Below are positions 36,555 to 47,600 of a stretch of 64,000 bases of DNA, one piece after another; position 1 is the first letter of the stretch, and the number at the start of each line of letters is the position of its first letter. The translations under genes were made by a program, and so were the position numbers. The notes beneath the pieces are model-generated. The model was not told where the DNA came from and searched no databases. It saw nothing but the letters and a program-made list of their open reading frames with translations. The stretch is taken from contig NZ_CP028924.1 of the NCBI RefSeq assembly GCF_003061515.1, positions 4,216,001 to 4,280,000 on the forward strand, given 5' to 3'. Source of the DNA: Colwellia sp. Arc7-D. GTDB lineage: Bacteria > Pseudomonadota > Gammaproteobacteria > Enterobacterales > Alteromonadaceae.

Positions 36555-39500
36555 TTAATTGTCTACCCCTACCTTATAGACCACTGTTCCTTCAGTATCT
36601 GGGTCGAGTTTTCCTGTCATTGTCCACGCTACTGAGCCAGAGCCATTGACAGCTGGCGCTTTTGTAACTGCACAATTACTAATAGATGTAGGTAGCGGAG
36701 TAATACAAGACGCGGACAAAAAGTGTGTAAACACGGGTGTTGAATCATAGACCACTATATTATCAAGCGGCTCCCGACTGGTATTGCGATAAATAATTGT
36801 ATATACCAAGGTTTCGCCAGGTAAAGCACTCGTCTTATCAACCGACTTAACAATAATTAAACCCGCCTCTGACGCTAAACCTACCGTGGTTAGATCTGAG
36901 CGCACACTGGTATTATTAGCGATATCTGCACCAGTAAATGCCATGTCAGATTTAACTTCAATAAGATATTGCGCATTAGGGTCTGCCATAGCGGGTATTA
37001 ATACTTTAGCGATGGTGCAAATTTGTTTATTTGTATCAGGATCAACTTGAATACTGCCATTAATCACCGGATCAGATGCTGCCAACTGACCATCACAGTC
37101 TTCATCTAAATATAGAATCGCCGACCAACCACTCATATCAGGTGTAGCTACCGGATTTATAATACTAAAACTAACATCACCAGGAGCCTCACTGGTAAAA
37201 GTATGAGGAAAAACAACAAAGCTTCCGGCAATGCCACTACGCTTATGATCTGGCGCAAAGGCTGGAGTTGCTATATCGCCAAAGGCAAGGTCGGTATAGG
37301 TCGTGCCTGCTAGTGCAGTGAAGCTAATTACATCGCGATCAGTATCAACTGTTGCGCCACTGTTTCCAACGGATTCTGTAACCGATATATAGCCACTGGG
37401 TGTCTGTGCCTGAATACTGATATTACTGTAGGTCGATGGCACCCATAACTCAAATCCTCCACTCGCATCGGTCAGTACGCTTTCCAATACGGTAGTACCG
37501 TCGAGAAGCTCAATGGGCACACTAGCACTTGCCTGCTCATCACCATCCAAAATACCGTTATATGCAGTACCTGCGCCCGCCCCGTTATCGACAAAAACAT
37601 TACCTCGCACAATACTTCCATTGTAGTCACCAAAATTTTGATTTGGAATGGTAACACCGGCAACGGTAACCTCACGTGTATTAGTGGTAGTTGAAACAGT
37701 ACCGCTAGGGTCTGACTCAGCAACCGGGCAGGTGGCTGGTGTCGGTACAGCCTCGCCATCAGCAGATATGATTTGGTAATCGCCATTTGCCACCGATGTA
37801 AATTCATAATAGCCTTCATTATTCGTCATGACCGAAATACAGGTATTATCGACTAAGTTGAACAACACAAGGGTACTATCTGCAGTTCCAATCTCGTCAG
37901 TGTTGAACTGACCATTATGATTTGCATCGCTATACAAGTAACCACTGACTATCACGCCTATAGTAGCAGGAACGAAGGTAACGCCATTGTTATTAAGTCC
38001 GGCGGAAGAAGTTCTACCAGCAGCAGCATCATCATCGCCGATTATAGTGGGTAAAAAAGCTGAACAGCGGCCACTGGCATCATCACTGGTGGTCATTTCC
38101 CAACAAGCACTGGTATTGCCATCAAGAGAATCACGGGTCAAGCTTAAAGACTGTCCCTTGCCTACGCCATCCAATTCTGCTTGAGTAACTGTGTTCCACG
38201 CGTTTAACGAAGCCGGTGGAGGGGTATTTAAATCATTTCCGGCTCCCCAGGCAATATAATCAATTAGGCCTAATGAAGAGTTAATTAACCACAACTCATC
38301 ACCATCACGGTTTAAGTTATCATTAACATCCATCCAATCTTGAAACCCAGCTGCGGGTGCCTGAGTATCACCTGAATTAGGCCCTAACCAAATAACCGCA
38401 TACTCACCATTAGCCAATGACGCGCCGCTTGGAAATATATAACTGGGATTATTTGCATCTCCGGTTAAAGAGTCGCCTCCATCGATATCATCAACATAAA
38501 TGTTGCCGTCTACCAATTGCCAACCCGCCAATGAAATAGGGCCGCCGGATACATTGCTGATTTCAATAAACTGATCGTTACCATTTTTTGTGCGGGTTAA
38601 CACCTCATTGATGATCACCTGACCTGCCAGAACGCCATATTGAATATCTGGCAATAATCCAAAATCAATATTGCTGATATCAGCTCCCGTTACAGTAATA
38701 GTGTTAAGGCCATTGGATGGCGTTCGAAATGCCCAAGCATTTGGAGCATTGGCAGTGACATCAGAAGAAAAATTATTGTCATCTACTACCAGTTGATAGC
38801 TACCATCAGGCACTCCATCGAAGCTATAAGCGCCGGTACTTGGGTCTACACTGGCTATTTCAACTGCATAATATGGGTCGAGATCAGAAACCAGTTTGAC
38901 ATAGGTGTTCTGATTGACCGCCCCCTCAGCATCGTGACTGCCGTTGTCGTTAGCATCGTAGTATACAAAGCCGCTGAGCTGGTTTAGTGTTCCCGCTGGG
39001 AATACTTCATACAACGATTTGGCAATATCACTGGTGGCATCAGGATCACCCTGATCAGAACCCAAAATCAAACCCACATTACTATATTGCCCTGATGCAT
39101 CTACCTGAGCGGTTATCACTAGAGTGGCTGTTTCACCGTTAAGTAATGAGAAGCTATCCCAAATTCCGGTGGTGGAATTGAATAAACCCGATGATGGCGT
39201 ACCACTGATGTTTGACAAATCGCTCGGCATGATATCTTGCACCACAATGTTTGTCGCCGAATCAGGGCCATTATTAACTATTTCCAAGGTGAAGGTGACC
39301 GTATCACCGATGGTGACTGAGGGATCATCAATTTGCTTGGTTAAAAACAAGTCGGCATTACCGCCACTCAGCACAGTTACAGCGTCATAGTTATTATTGG
39401 GGTTGGCATCAGATTGATCGCTAGCACTAATTTCAGCGTTATTACGCAAGGTACCTGTTTGACTAACATTTGCCTTAACTGTCATGGTTTGCGTAACACC

Positions 39501-42500
39501 TATTGCGACGGTACCAACTGTCCAGTCAATGGTGCCTGCACTGGCATTGTAAATGAAGCTACCACTAGTAACGCTAATATCAGTAGCCGGCACAGTCACT
39601 GATAACCCTGGTGTCATAGTATCTAGCAATTGTACACCTGTGGCTGTATCAGGACCGTTGTTTGTCACTTCAATGGTAAACTCCGCGGTATCACCCGGAT
39701 AGACCACACGATCATTGACAAAAGTCTTTGTCACGTTCAAATCAGCTTCGATAACATCCACCGTAGCCGAATCACTATTATTAGCTGTTATCGCATCGTG
39801 CAGATCTGAAGCGGTAACCGAGGCGTTATTAACCAACGTTGCATTACTATCAACGCGGGCTACAATCACCACCTCTTGTTTATTACCTGCACCAACCGCT
39901 ATAGCAGGGATATTCCAAGTAATAACACTACCACTAGCATCTAATGTTGCTGTGCCAACGGAAGTGGTGATATCTGTACCTGCATCGACAATAGTCAAAC
40001 CATTAGGCAACACATCTGTCACTACCACATTGGTTGCGACCTGCGAACCAAGGCCGTCAACCGAACCGTTGTTTTCCAGTGTTATAGTAAACTCTACTGA
40101 TTGACCGACTGTCAGAGGCGCACTGTTTGGAGCAACTGGAGCGGCACTCACAACTTTAGTCAATTGTAAATCCGCGTCAGGTACATCAATCACTGCCGAT
40201 TTTGGACTTTCAGGCGTGGGGTCTACTTCATTAAATGCAGTAATCTCAGCCGTATTAGTAATTTGCTCTGGATTGTCCACCTTTGCAGTAATTATTAAGT
40301 TTGCAGAACTGCCAAACGGTAAATCACCAATAGCCCAAACGCCACCGTTATAACTTCCCACACTGGCAGTCGCCGTTAACTGCGTAACACCGACGGGTAA
40401 TGTATCGCTGATCTGTAAGCCAGTAGCATCATCTGGCCCAGTCGTATTGTCGACAGTGATAGTGTAGGTCACCGTTTCACCGATGGCCGGAGTGGCGTTA
40501 TCAACCACCTTACTTAAAGCAAGATCCACCTGTGGAGCCGTTACTGGCGTTACCAAGGTAAAGCTGTCATTCACAGAGTTATTATCTACTCTTTCATTCA
40601 CTTCTGAATTGGTATATTTCACTGCCACCTGATTTGTCAGATCTCCAGTATCGGCAGGGGCAATAGCATTGATCACAATAGGCGGTAAGCTACTACCGTT
40701 TGCGAAAGTTTCGTCAGCTGAAGGTCGGTAATCACATGTAACCGTAACAGGTACTCCTGCGGTGAGACAGCTCCAAGCTGCATCGGTATTGGTCAAATCG
40801 ACAAATGTTACTTCTTCGGGCAAGGTATCAACGACTTGTAAATCAGTTTGCAATGTACCTGCCAATCGAATCGACAAGTCAGAAGAGCCGTTATTAACTA
40901 CGTCAATGACGTAAGAAAAACTGTCATTTCTGTCCAATTCTGAGACCGAAATTGGTGATGGCACTGTGGCATCTTTTGTGGCTATTTTGCTAACCCCAAC
41001 ATCAGCTTCAGGGCTACCTACCGAAGCGGTATCAAGGTTGTCAAACAGGTCAGGATCCACGACTTGAGGTACACCATAGCTACCGAACTCAAAAATGGTG
41101 GCGACATTCTCAACAAGACCGTCGTCTACTGTACCACCGAGTAGAAATGTAGCACGTTGATAAGTGGCATCAATAGTAAGCGCTACCGTTTCACCCACAT
41201 CTAACTGGGTAATATCCCACTGCAATACATTATTAGTTTGGGTTAATGCGACACTACCACCATTAGGCGTTGTGATGCCATTATCGGGACTGCTGACACC
41301 ATCAAATCCACTTTGTACTGAGGCTACATAAAGTGGAACCGGATCGGTTACACGTATGTCAGTTGCTGTGCTTGGACCATTATTGGTCAAGAGCAATGTA
41401 AACACGATGGCTTCATTATCAACCGGATTAGCATTATTAATTAACTTATTGATTTCCAATGCAGTAACTGCAGCTACTGTGCGGGTTGCTGAATCACTAT
41501 TGTTGGTGGAGTTAGTATCAAACGACTCTGGAGCATCCACTGAAGCAGTGTTGACGTAATCTCCACCCTCTGTACTCGTGACGACCAATTCAATGATATC
41601 TGCCGTTCCACCTGGGGCTAGCCCACCAGGTAGAGTACAAATAACGGTTCGAGTCGATATATCATAGCCACAAGACCAACCTATACCACTAGCACTGACA
41701 TATTCAGCCCCAACGGGAAGCACATCAGTCATAATTATTTCTGTCGAAGCTTCAGCGCCATTGACGTTATCTACATTCATAAAATAACTATAATCTTCAC
41801 CAGCGAGCACTTCCGGTTTTGGACCGATAAACTTATTGATGGCTAAATCAACTCTGGCTTTTACGCCGGTACTTTCAGTCGCACTATTATTGGCAGGGTC
41901 TACTTCGGTGGCGTCAGAACTGACTGAGGCCGTATTATTTACTGTGGTTGCAAACACCGGAGCGGTAACCGCTAAATTAATTGTCGACGTACCAACTGGC
42001 AATGAGGTTACGGTACAACTGACCACCCCTGAATTATTATTGCAACTCCAGCCGCTGCCGCTAGCTGAAACAAAGGTTGTATTGGTGGCAGTAAGATCAT
42101 CGATAACCACAACATTTGGGGCTGTGTCCGGACCAGCATTAACAACAGTTAGGGTATAATTGATCGTTTCACCCGTGCCAACAGGGTCAGCATTATCTGT
42201 TTTAGTAATCTGTAGGTCAGATAAAAAAACCGGATGAATTATTGCGCCTTTCGCATAGTAACTTGTGCGACCACACACATCAGAAACGACACCGCGAATC
42301 GTACATGGCATGTCAACATTCGTTTCAGGTGCAGTAAACGTAGTAGTGGCACCGTTAGGATTAGAAAAAGTGCCTCCACAAGTACTTTTCCATTGGTAAG
42401 TGTAAAGGCCACTTCCTTCAGTGACCGTAACTCCAAGCGATATAGCGTCACCTTCATCTATGTCGCTTGGCAGTTCAGCAGTAATCATTTCGATATTAGG

Positions 42501-43595
42501 TCGTTTCTCAACACCTGCATGCAACAATGAGCTGAAGTACACTCTTTGCGCGTTGACATCATCCGCTGTCCCTTTGGCATGACTGTGGCCGCCTTCATAC
42601 ATCACCATACCTGCATTGGAATCACCAAATGCTCTTCCCCAAGCAAGCTTTACTGCTTTGCCTGGGCTATTAGCGGGCACATCGGGGTGATCGGGGTCCC
42701 AAACCCCAATATTGGTTGTACTACGCCAGCCGCTTCCAGGCACTGGTAGGTAAATTTGTTCAGAGCCGTTTTCCGTAGCCAGATCTATTTTCCCCATATA
42801 TTGAGCCATTGGGCTATTCGGTATGGCTTGGCTATAAGGGAGTGTTCCTGCTTCGTGATCGCCAAAAATAATCAAGCCATCATTACTCAAAAAATGAAAG
42901 TTCTCGGTTGGATCAACTGGATTTTCTAGACTCTCAAGAACACTTACAGCATGACAAGCTGCCCACAGATGGCCGCCATTTTCGATAAACGGCAGCAAGT
43001 TTTGATGCGTCGCCCAGGCAGGATCAGCATGAGGCATGGCATAGAAATCATCACAGCTATTTAAATCAGAAGGTAAGCCCATGCGATAAGAGCTAGATGG
43101 AATTTCAGCGCTCTCATAATAAGGTACTACCAGTGATCCCCTGTCTAAATCGAGTACTGCATTGGGAAAAGATGTAATGCTGGATATAATAGGCGCTGTA
43201 AAACTGCTACTAGTCGGTGAACTAATCACCACACCTTTAGCCTGCCAGGTTGATAATATGGCGCTAGCCTCAGCAACAAAGTCCGCAGCTATGATAAATG
43301 AGCCACCCCGATAGTTGACACCATCAACGGTAAAATCAATGCCATCTTGAGCTTTAGTAGGGCTAATAGACCAATCGACCGGAATTTGCTGATTTACCGC
43401 TAACTCATAAATCAATCCATAGGGTTTCAAACCATTAGCTGCAGTTTGAGGAAGCACTCCCATGTTAATAATCACTGAGCCCGGAGGAAAAACTTTATCG
43501 GCTGCCAATACTTTAGGCAAGTATACTGAAAGTAAGACAAATAACGAAAAAGTCAGTAGCCTAATCAAATTAAGTGGGTTTGTTACGCCATTCAT
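36555..43595 (-). CDS. giant DUF11 / lamin-tail / SdrD_B surface protein (2346 aa)
   Basis: A signal peptide (LIRLLTFSLFVLLSVYLPKVLA) is followed by an unrecognised domain of about 400 residues containing GGHLWAACHAVSVLE and an Asp/Gly-rich stretch. From about residue 458 come roughly nine DUF11 repeats (pattern DLxITKTxxxxPVxxGExxxYTLTVxNxGPxxAxxVxVxD, variously spaced). Then come an SdrD_B-like domain (about 1537), a lamin-tail domain (VIINEVLTRTKNGNDQFIEI, about 1650-1790), further SdrD_B domains (about 1883, 1995), a calcium-type module (ILYLDEDCDGQL) and a last DUF11. No C-terminal anchor is seen. It is the last gene of the five-gene surface operon, 8 bases after the OmpA-type gene. The local base composition is richer in G+C than the flanks. 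Confidence 0.85.
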   Translation of the reverse strand: MNGVTNPLNLIRLLTFSLFVLLSVYLPKVLAADKVFPPGSVIINMGVLPQTAANGLKPYGLIYELAVNQQIPVDWSISPTKAQDGIDFTVDGVNYRGGSFIIAADFVAEASAILSTWQAKGVVISSPTSSSFTAPIISSITSFPNAVLDLDRGSLVVPYYESAEIPSSSYRMGLPSDLNSCDDFYAMPHADPAWATHQNLLPFIENGGHLWAACHAVSVLESLENPVDPTENFHFLSNDGLIIFGDHEAGTLPYSQAIPNSPMAQYMGKIDLATENGSEQIYLPVPGSGWRSTTNIGVWDPDHPDVPANSPGKAVKLAWGRAFGDSNAGMVMYEGGHSHAKGTADDVNAQRVYFSSLLHAGVEKRPNIEMITAELPSDIDEGDAISLGVTVTEGSGLYTYQWKSTCGGTFSNPNGATTTFTAPETNVDMPCTIRGVVSDVCGRTSYYAKGAIIHPVFLSDLQITKTDNADPVGTGETINYTLTVVNAGPDTAPNVVVIDDLTATNTTFVSASGSGWSCNNNSGVVSCTVTSLPVGTSTINLAVTAPVFATTVNNTASVSSDATEVDPANNSATESTGVKARVDLAINKFIGPKPEVLAGEDYSYFMNVDNVNGAEASTEIIMTDVLPVGAEYVSASGIGWSCGYDISTRTVICTLPGGLAPGGTADIIELVVTSTEGGDYVNTASVDAPESFDTNSTNNSDSATRTVAAVTALEINKLINNANPVDNEAIVFTLLLTNNGPSTATDIRVTDPVPLYVASVQSGFDGVSSPDNGITTPNGGSVALTQTNNVLQWDITQLDVGETVALTIDATYQRATFLLGGTVDDGLVENVATIFEFGSYGVPQVVDPDLFDNLDTASVGSPEADVGVSKIATKDATVPSPISVSELDRNDSFSYVIDVVNNGSSDLSIRLAGTLQTDLQVVDTLPEEVTFVDLTNTDAAWSCLTAGVPVTVTCDYRPSADETFANGSSLPPIVINAIAPADTGDLTNQVAVKYTNSEVNERVDNNSVNDSFTLVTPVTAPQVDLALSKVVDNATPAIGETVTYTITVDNTTGPDDATGLQISDTLPVGVTQLTATASVGSYNGGVWAIGDLPFGSSANLIITAKVDNPEQITNTAEITAFNEVDPTPESPKSAVIDVPDADLQLTKVVSAAPVAPNSAPLTVGQSVEFTITLENNGSVDGLGSQVATNVVVTDVLPNGLTIVDAGTDITTSVGTATLDASGSVITWNIPAIAVGAGNKQEVVIVARVDSNATLVNNASVTASDLHDAITANNSDSATVDVIEADLNVTKTFVNDRVVYPGDTAEFTIEVTNNGPDTATGVQLLDTMTPGLSVTVPATDISVTSGSFIYNASAGTIDWTVGTVAIGVTQTMTVKANVSQTGTLRNNAEISASDQSDANPNNNYDAVTVLSGGNADLFLTKQIDDPSVTIGDTVTFTLEIVNNGPDSATNIVVQDIMPSDLSNISGTPSSGLFNSTTGIWDSFSLLNGETATLVITAQVDASGQYSNVGLILGSDQGDPDATSDIAKSLYEVFPAGTLNQLSGFVYYDANDNGSHDAEGAVNQNTYVKLVSDLDPYYAVEIASVDPSTGAYSFDGVPDGSYQLVVDDNNFSSDVTANAPNAWAFRTPSNGLNTITVTGADISNIDFGLLPDIQYGVLAGQVIINEVLTRTKNGNDQFIEISNVSGGPISLAGWQLVDGNIYVDDIDGGDSLTGDANNPSYIFPSGASLANGEYAVIWLGPNSGDTQAPAAGFQDWMDVNDNLNRDGDELWLINSSLGLIDYIAWGAGNDLNTPPPASLNAWNTVTQAELDGVGKGQSLSLTRDSLDGNTSACWEMTTSDDASGRCSAFLPTIIGDDDAAAGRTSSAGLNNNGVTFVPATIGVIVSGYLYSDANHNGQFNTDEIGTADSTLVLFNLVDNTCISVMTNNEGYYEFTSVANGDYQIISADGEAVPTPATCPVAESDPSGTVSTTTNTREVTVAGVTIPNQNFGDYNGSIVRGNVFVDNGAGAGTAYNGILDGDEQASASVPIELLDGTTVLESVLTDASGGFELWVPSTYSNISIQAQTPSGYISVTESVGNSGATVDTDRDVISFTALAGTTYTDLAFGDIATPAFAPDHKRSGIAGSFVVFPHTFTSEAPGDVSFSIINPVATPDMSGWSAILYLDEDCDGQLAASDPVINGSIQVDPDTNKQICTIAKVLIPAMADPNAQYLIEVKSDMAFTGADIANNTSVRSDLTTVGLASEAGLIIVKSVDKTSALPGETLVYTIIYRNTSREPLDNIVVYDSTPVFTHFLSASCITPLPTSISNCAVTKAPAVNGSGSVAWTMTGKLDPDTEGTVVYKVGVDN

Positions 43596-43603
43596 AGTGC
43601 ATC

Positions 43604-44671
43604 CTACTCGTTGTTTTTTAACTTGGTTGACGGCTCTACTTTCAAATCAACCGATGAGATTTCGCTACGCTTTGATTGTTTTGGTAAAAGTATCAACTCC
43701 ACTCTACGGTTACGTGCTAAGTCTTCAAGGCTGTTTCCTTTTTGAACAGGGAACAAACTACCTACGGCTTTGATATTAATTCGCTGCCTTTCGACACCAA
43801 ATTCGGTTAACACCTTGGCGACACTTTCTGCTCGACGCTGAGAAAGCCGAAGATTATGACGATCTGCCCCTCTAAAATCGGCATGACCTATTAAAAGAAT
43901 ATTGTGGTTTGGATATAGAAGCAAGCTTTCTGCCATTCTTCTAACAATGCTTTTAGAAACATCATCAATACGGTGTTCATCAAGCGAAAAATGAACAAAC
44001 TTAGGCATGTTAGGTGTTGCAATAATATCGGCTTGAACACATTGAGATTGGCTATCAAGTAACGTGCGAGCATATCGTTCGGCTTGTTGTTCCGCAGCTA
44101 AAGCGTGTCGCCAGCCCTGTTCGAAATATTCATGTCCGACCCAAACCAATTGGACCTCTAAACGCGCTAAATCGCAAGAGACACATTGATTGTCTTTTCG
44201 GTCTTGCCATTGATCCACTAACTGCCAAAGATCTTTCCTTACCTTTTGGCTAGCATTTAAAATAGGTGTTTCGTAATGACGATTTTTTGTACCTTGCTCA
44301 AGCCCTTGGATAATTTTCTCAGCTTCCTGTCTTGCTTCGATTGCGACGCCCGTCCTGTCATTATCAGTATATTCAGTGTAGGCCATATCAAGCCAAGCAT
44401 TGGCTTTACAAAGTTGATAGTTATTGATTGTGGTACTTCCAATCCTTAGTCTGTGCAAACGCTCTTGTAAAGCGTGCAAGTTTTCTAGACTGTTCTGATA
44501 GGCACTGTCAGTAATCGTTACGCCTTTTTCAAATGCGATGCTTGCTGATTCATCAACCAATCTAGTAGTGTTAGAGCAACTGCTAAGCATAGACACAGCT
44601 ACTGTGGCTATAAGTATCAATGCCCGTTGCTGCTGAGTTTTCTGCCAAATAAGGTAAAGTCTAGTCATCAT
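43604..44671 (-). CDS. OmpA-family peptidoglycan-binding lipoprotein
   Basis: Start 44671 was chosen because AAGGAGA precedes it at ideal distance; an ATG at 44689 lies before that RBS. The 355-aa protein has a lipoprotein signal (MMTRLYLIWQ...SMLSSC). A helical middle part follows (LENLHALQERLHRL, MAYTEYTDNDRTGVAIEARQ). The C-terminal OmpA domain (about 240-345) contains NILLIGHADFRGADRHNLRLSQRRAESV and LARNRRVELILLP, with the peptidoglycan-binding Asp and Arg. It lies 20 bases after the barrel gene and 8 before the giant DUF11 gene, so it is inside the operon and probably links the surface assembly to the cell wall. Confidence 0.88.
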   Translation of the reverse strand: MMTRLYLIWQKTQQQRALILIATVAVSMLSSCSNTTRLVDESASIAFEKGVTITDSAYQNSLENLHALQERLHRLRIGSTTINNYQLCKANAWLDMAYTEYTDNDRTGVAIEARQEAEKIIQGLEQGTKNRHYETPILNASQKVRKDLWQLVDQWQDRKDNQCVSCDLARLEVQLVWVGHEYFEQGWRHALAAEQQAERYARTLLDSQSQCVQADIIATPNMPKFVHFSLDEHRIDDVSKSIVRRMAESLLLYPNHNILLIGHADFRGADRHNLRLSQRRAESVAKVLTEFGVERQRINIKAVGSLFPVQKGNSLEDLARNRRVELILLPKQSKRSEISSVDLKVEPSTKLKNNE

Positions 44672-44691
44672 ATATTTCTCCTTGCCCATGT

Positions 44692-47600
44692 TTATTTAAG
44701 CCAATCAAAGGCATCTTCATCAAATTTAAATCGTAAGCGAACATAAGCTCCTGAACTGCTGTAATCACTATCGGGTAGCTCTTTGTCTTGCACTGCAAAA
44801 AAGTTATAACCTGCCGACAACCAAAGGTTAGTGGTTAATAAGTAACCCACTTCGATACCAGCCATTTTGTTTTGGTTTTTAAAACCGTCAGAAGTGATCA
44901 CTCCTCCCATCACCGATACATCTACACGTTCAGTAACATCGTAAATAGCACGTAAACTCATTAAATGTGCTGTGTGATCACTGCGATAATCGATGCCTTG
45001 TTCTGTTACATATTTGCCCGCATAGCGACCACTTAAGGTCAGTGAACGACTAGGGTGCCAGTTAGCATGGGTAGTCCATATGTGTGCTTTGCGCATGGTG
45101 TTTTGGGTTTCATCATCTCTAATTTTGTATTCATAACGCCCCATACCAGATAACTCATTGGTATCTGTACTTCGATAAGCAATACCGGTACGTAAACGGT
45201 CTTCAGTCAGCTTGTCACTGGTATTTAAGTTGCGACGAATCGACAGAGTATTCTGTAATAAAGCTGACCAGCTATGATCCAATTTCATTGCCACGCCGAA
45301 GGTGTTTAATAAGCTCTCAGAAGTTTCACTGCGTCTCACCTCCATACGACCAGTACCTTTCCAGCGCTCAGAACCAGAATAATCAAGCCCCATTGTAATG
45401 GCTAAACTCTCACCTTCTTCACTTTCCTCAAGCGAACGAACCTGCTCAGAACTCAAATTTAAACTAAGACCCTCGGTTAGCTTCCATGTATTACTAATGC
45501 CTATAGCCGCCTCTGCTTCACCTCCACTAATAACATCTCGCACCCGATATTCGCTAAACACATGGCCATTATCTAGATAATCAAAATCGAGTCCAATCTG
45601 GGTGCTATTATTTCGAGCAGAAGCATCCAACCCATATTCACCACTGCTGCTTGAAATCAATTCGTGACGTGCATAAACTCGTCCTCGATTACTGACCTGA
45701 TATTCACCACCCAGTTGCGCTCGATTGCTATCAGAGTCAGCCAGATCCTGCTCGTACTCTGTAAACATACTCGCCTCAGGCATAGACTCTGGTTGCCAGG
45801 TTATTTTTGCCAAGCCGCTGGTCAATGCTCTACTACTCGATTTTTCATTATCGCTCTTTGCTACCGTCGAAGATTCGACATAGCGCATACCTAATTCTAG
45901 GCTTACCGAATCTATCAATTGGCTTTGCAAAGACAGTTTGCCGCCCTGACGTTTATCCTCTGTAATTACATCTTCGGTAAAACGCAGTTCACTCTCTAAG
46001 CGATTCTTTTTATTGATTCTATAACTAAGTTGGGCACCGGCTTCATCATGACCAGAGCGAACAGATGCATTAGGATTAATAAAATCTTCTTCACTTCTTA
46101 CTGCATAAATACGTGAATCTAACTTTTTACTCCTATGTTTCCATTCCAACCTAGCTGCATAACCTTCGCCTTCTATATCGGTTTTAGAATGTGCATACTC
46201 TACAATTAAGGTATCGTTATCGGTTACTTTTAGCGTTGTATTTGCACCACTTAGTTGATAGTTATTTTCAGGATTTTCATCGGTAATATGAGAAATCCCA
46301 ACCTCAACTTGGTCTGTTACTTGGAATTGACCATCTGCACCATAAACCCAATGTGTTTTTTGATCGCTATCTACTTCAAAACTAACGCGGATATAGACTG
46401 GATTAAAATCCGCGTCGATACTTGCAATTGGCTGACGGAAAACTAGATCACCGCTAAAGAAATCCAAACTGTAGTCTACAAATCGGGTCAAGGTTTTAGT
46501 CGATAAAACTAACGATGGCTGCTCACGGTCACGAACCAGTATTTCCACAATTTCACTCTGACGAACCATATTACGATTATCCAGAGGGTAGGGACCGGAA
46601 ATTCCCTTACCTTGGAATTCGCGAACAACCTGGCTAGTGTAGTCATACGAAGCAAATACATTAACTTCAACTTTAGAGGTTTGAAGGTGTCCCTGAAGGC
46701 CATTAAAAGTACGGTTGAAATTTGATAACCTTCTGGCTTCATTATTGGTGTTGGTACTGAAATCACCATACTGGAGGTATGAACGACCTTTATCAACGCG
46801 AACAAATAGCTTACTGGTTGACTGGGCTTCAAAGCCTTTAATTGAAGAGTCACCATACACAGGATAGAACTCATCAGGACGAATATCTCGGAAAAGTCGA
46901 GTATTCTCGTCACGATCTGAATCATAAGATAAGGTAAGTAAATGCTCACCCAGAATTTTTCCTTTCAAAAATAATGCTGCGCGCGCTCCTTTTTCGAGTT
47001 TATCTCCGCCGGAAAAGTTAAAGCTACCAATAGTTTCTTCGAAACCATCATTTTTAGAAGCAGGAGTAACTTCATCGCTACCTAATGTTCTCATTCCTAC
47101 AGCACCTTCAAGGATGCCCGATACCATTAATGGGCGTAGGTCAGGTAAAAAATCCAGTTCAAATGTGGACTCCGTGATACCACTACTAACCCGTATCAGG
47201 CTTTCTCCAGGCATATCTGGCGGTAACAATTCAAACTGTGCTGTACCACCTTCAATGAAGGTCTGAATGCCAGATTCTTTAGGGTCAAGGTCTTCTACAT
47301 CCCAAACTCCCAATGTACTTTCTAGTGTAACTGCCGTTCTTGCCGATACGGGTAAGTCTTTGTCATCTTTTAAAGACACGGCTAAAACAACGGGAGTATG
47401 CCCATCAGCTGGAGAACCATCAATTTCACTAGAAATAACCAGTCGGCCAAGTGAACCAGGAGCGGAAACCTGAATAATTTTTTCGCCACGTTGATTATCA
47501 AACTGATCAAGTTGAGCCAATTTCAGCTCATTTTTACCGGGCTGTAAGCGCACTGCGATATATTCCCAAGCTTCGACACCGGTACTGCTCATCACCACTT

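Noticed and set aside
36446..36649. 67-codon plus-strand frame at the end of the giant DUF11 gene
   Set aside because: It is largely the complement of the giant gene's 3' end and an inverted repeat; no RBS.
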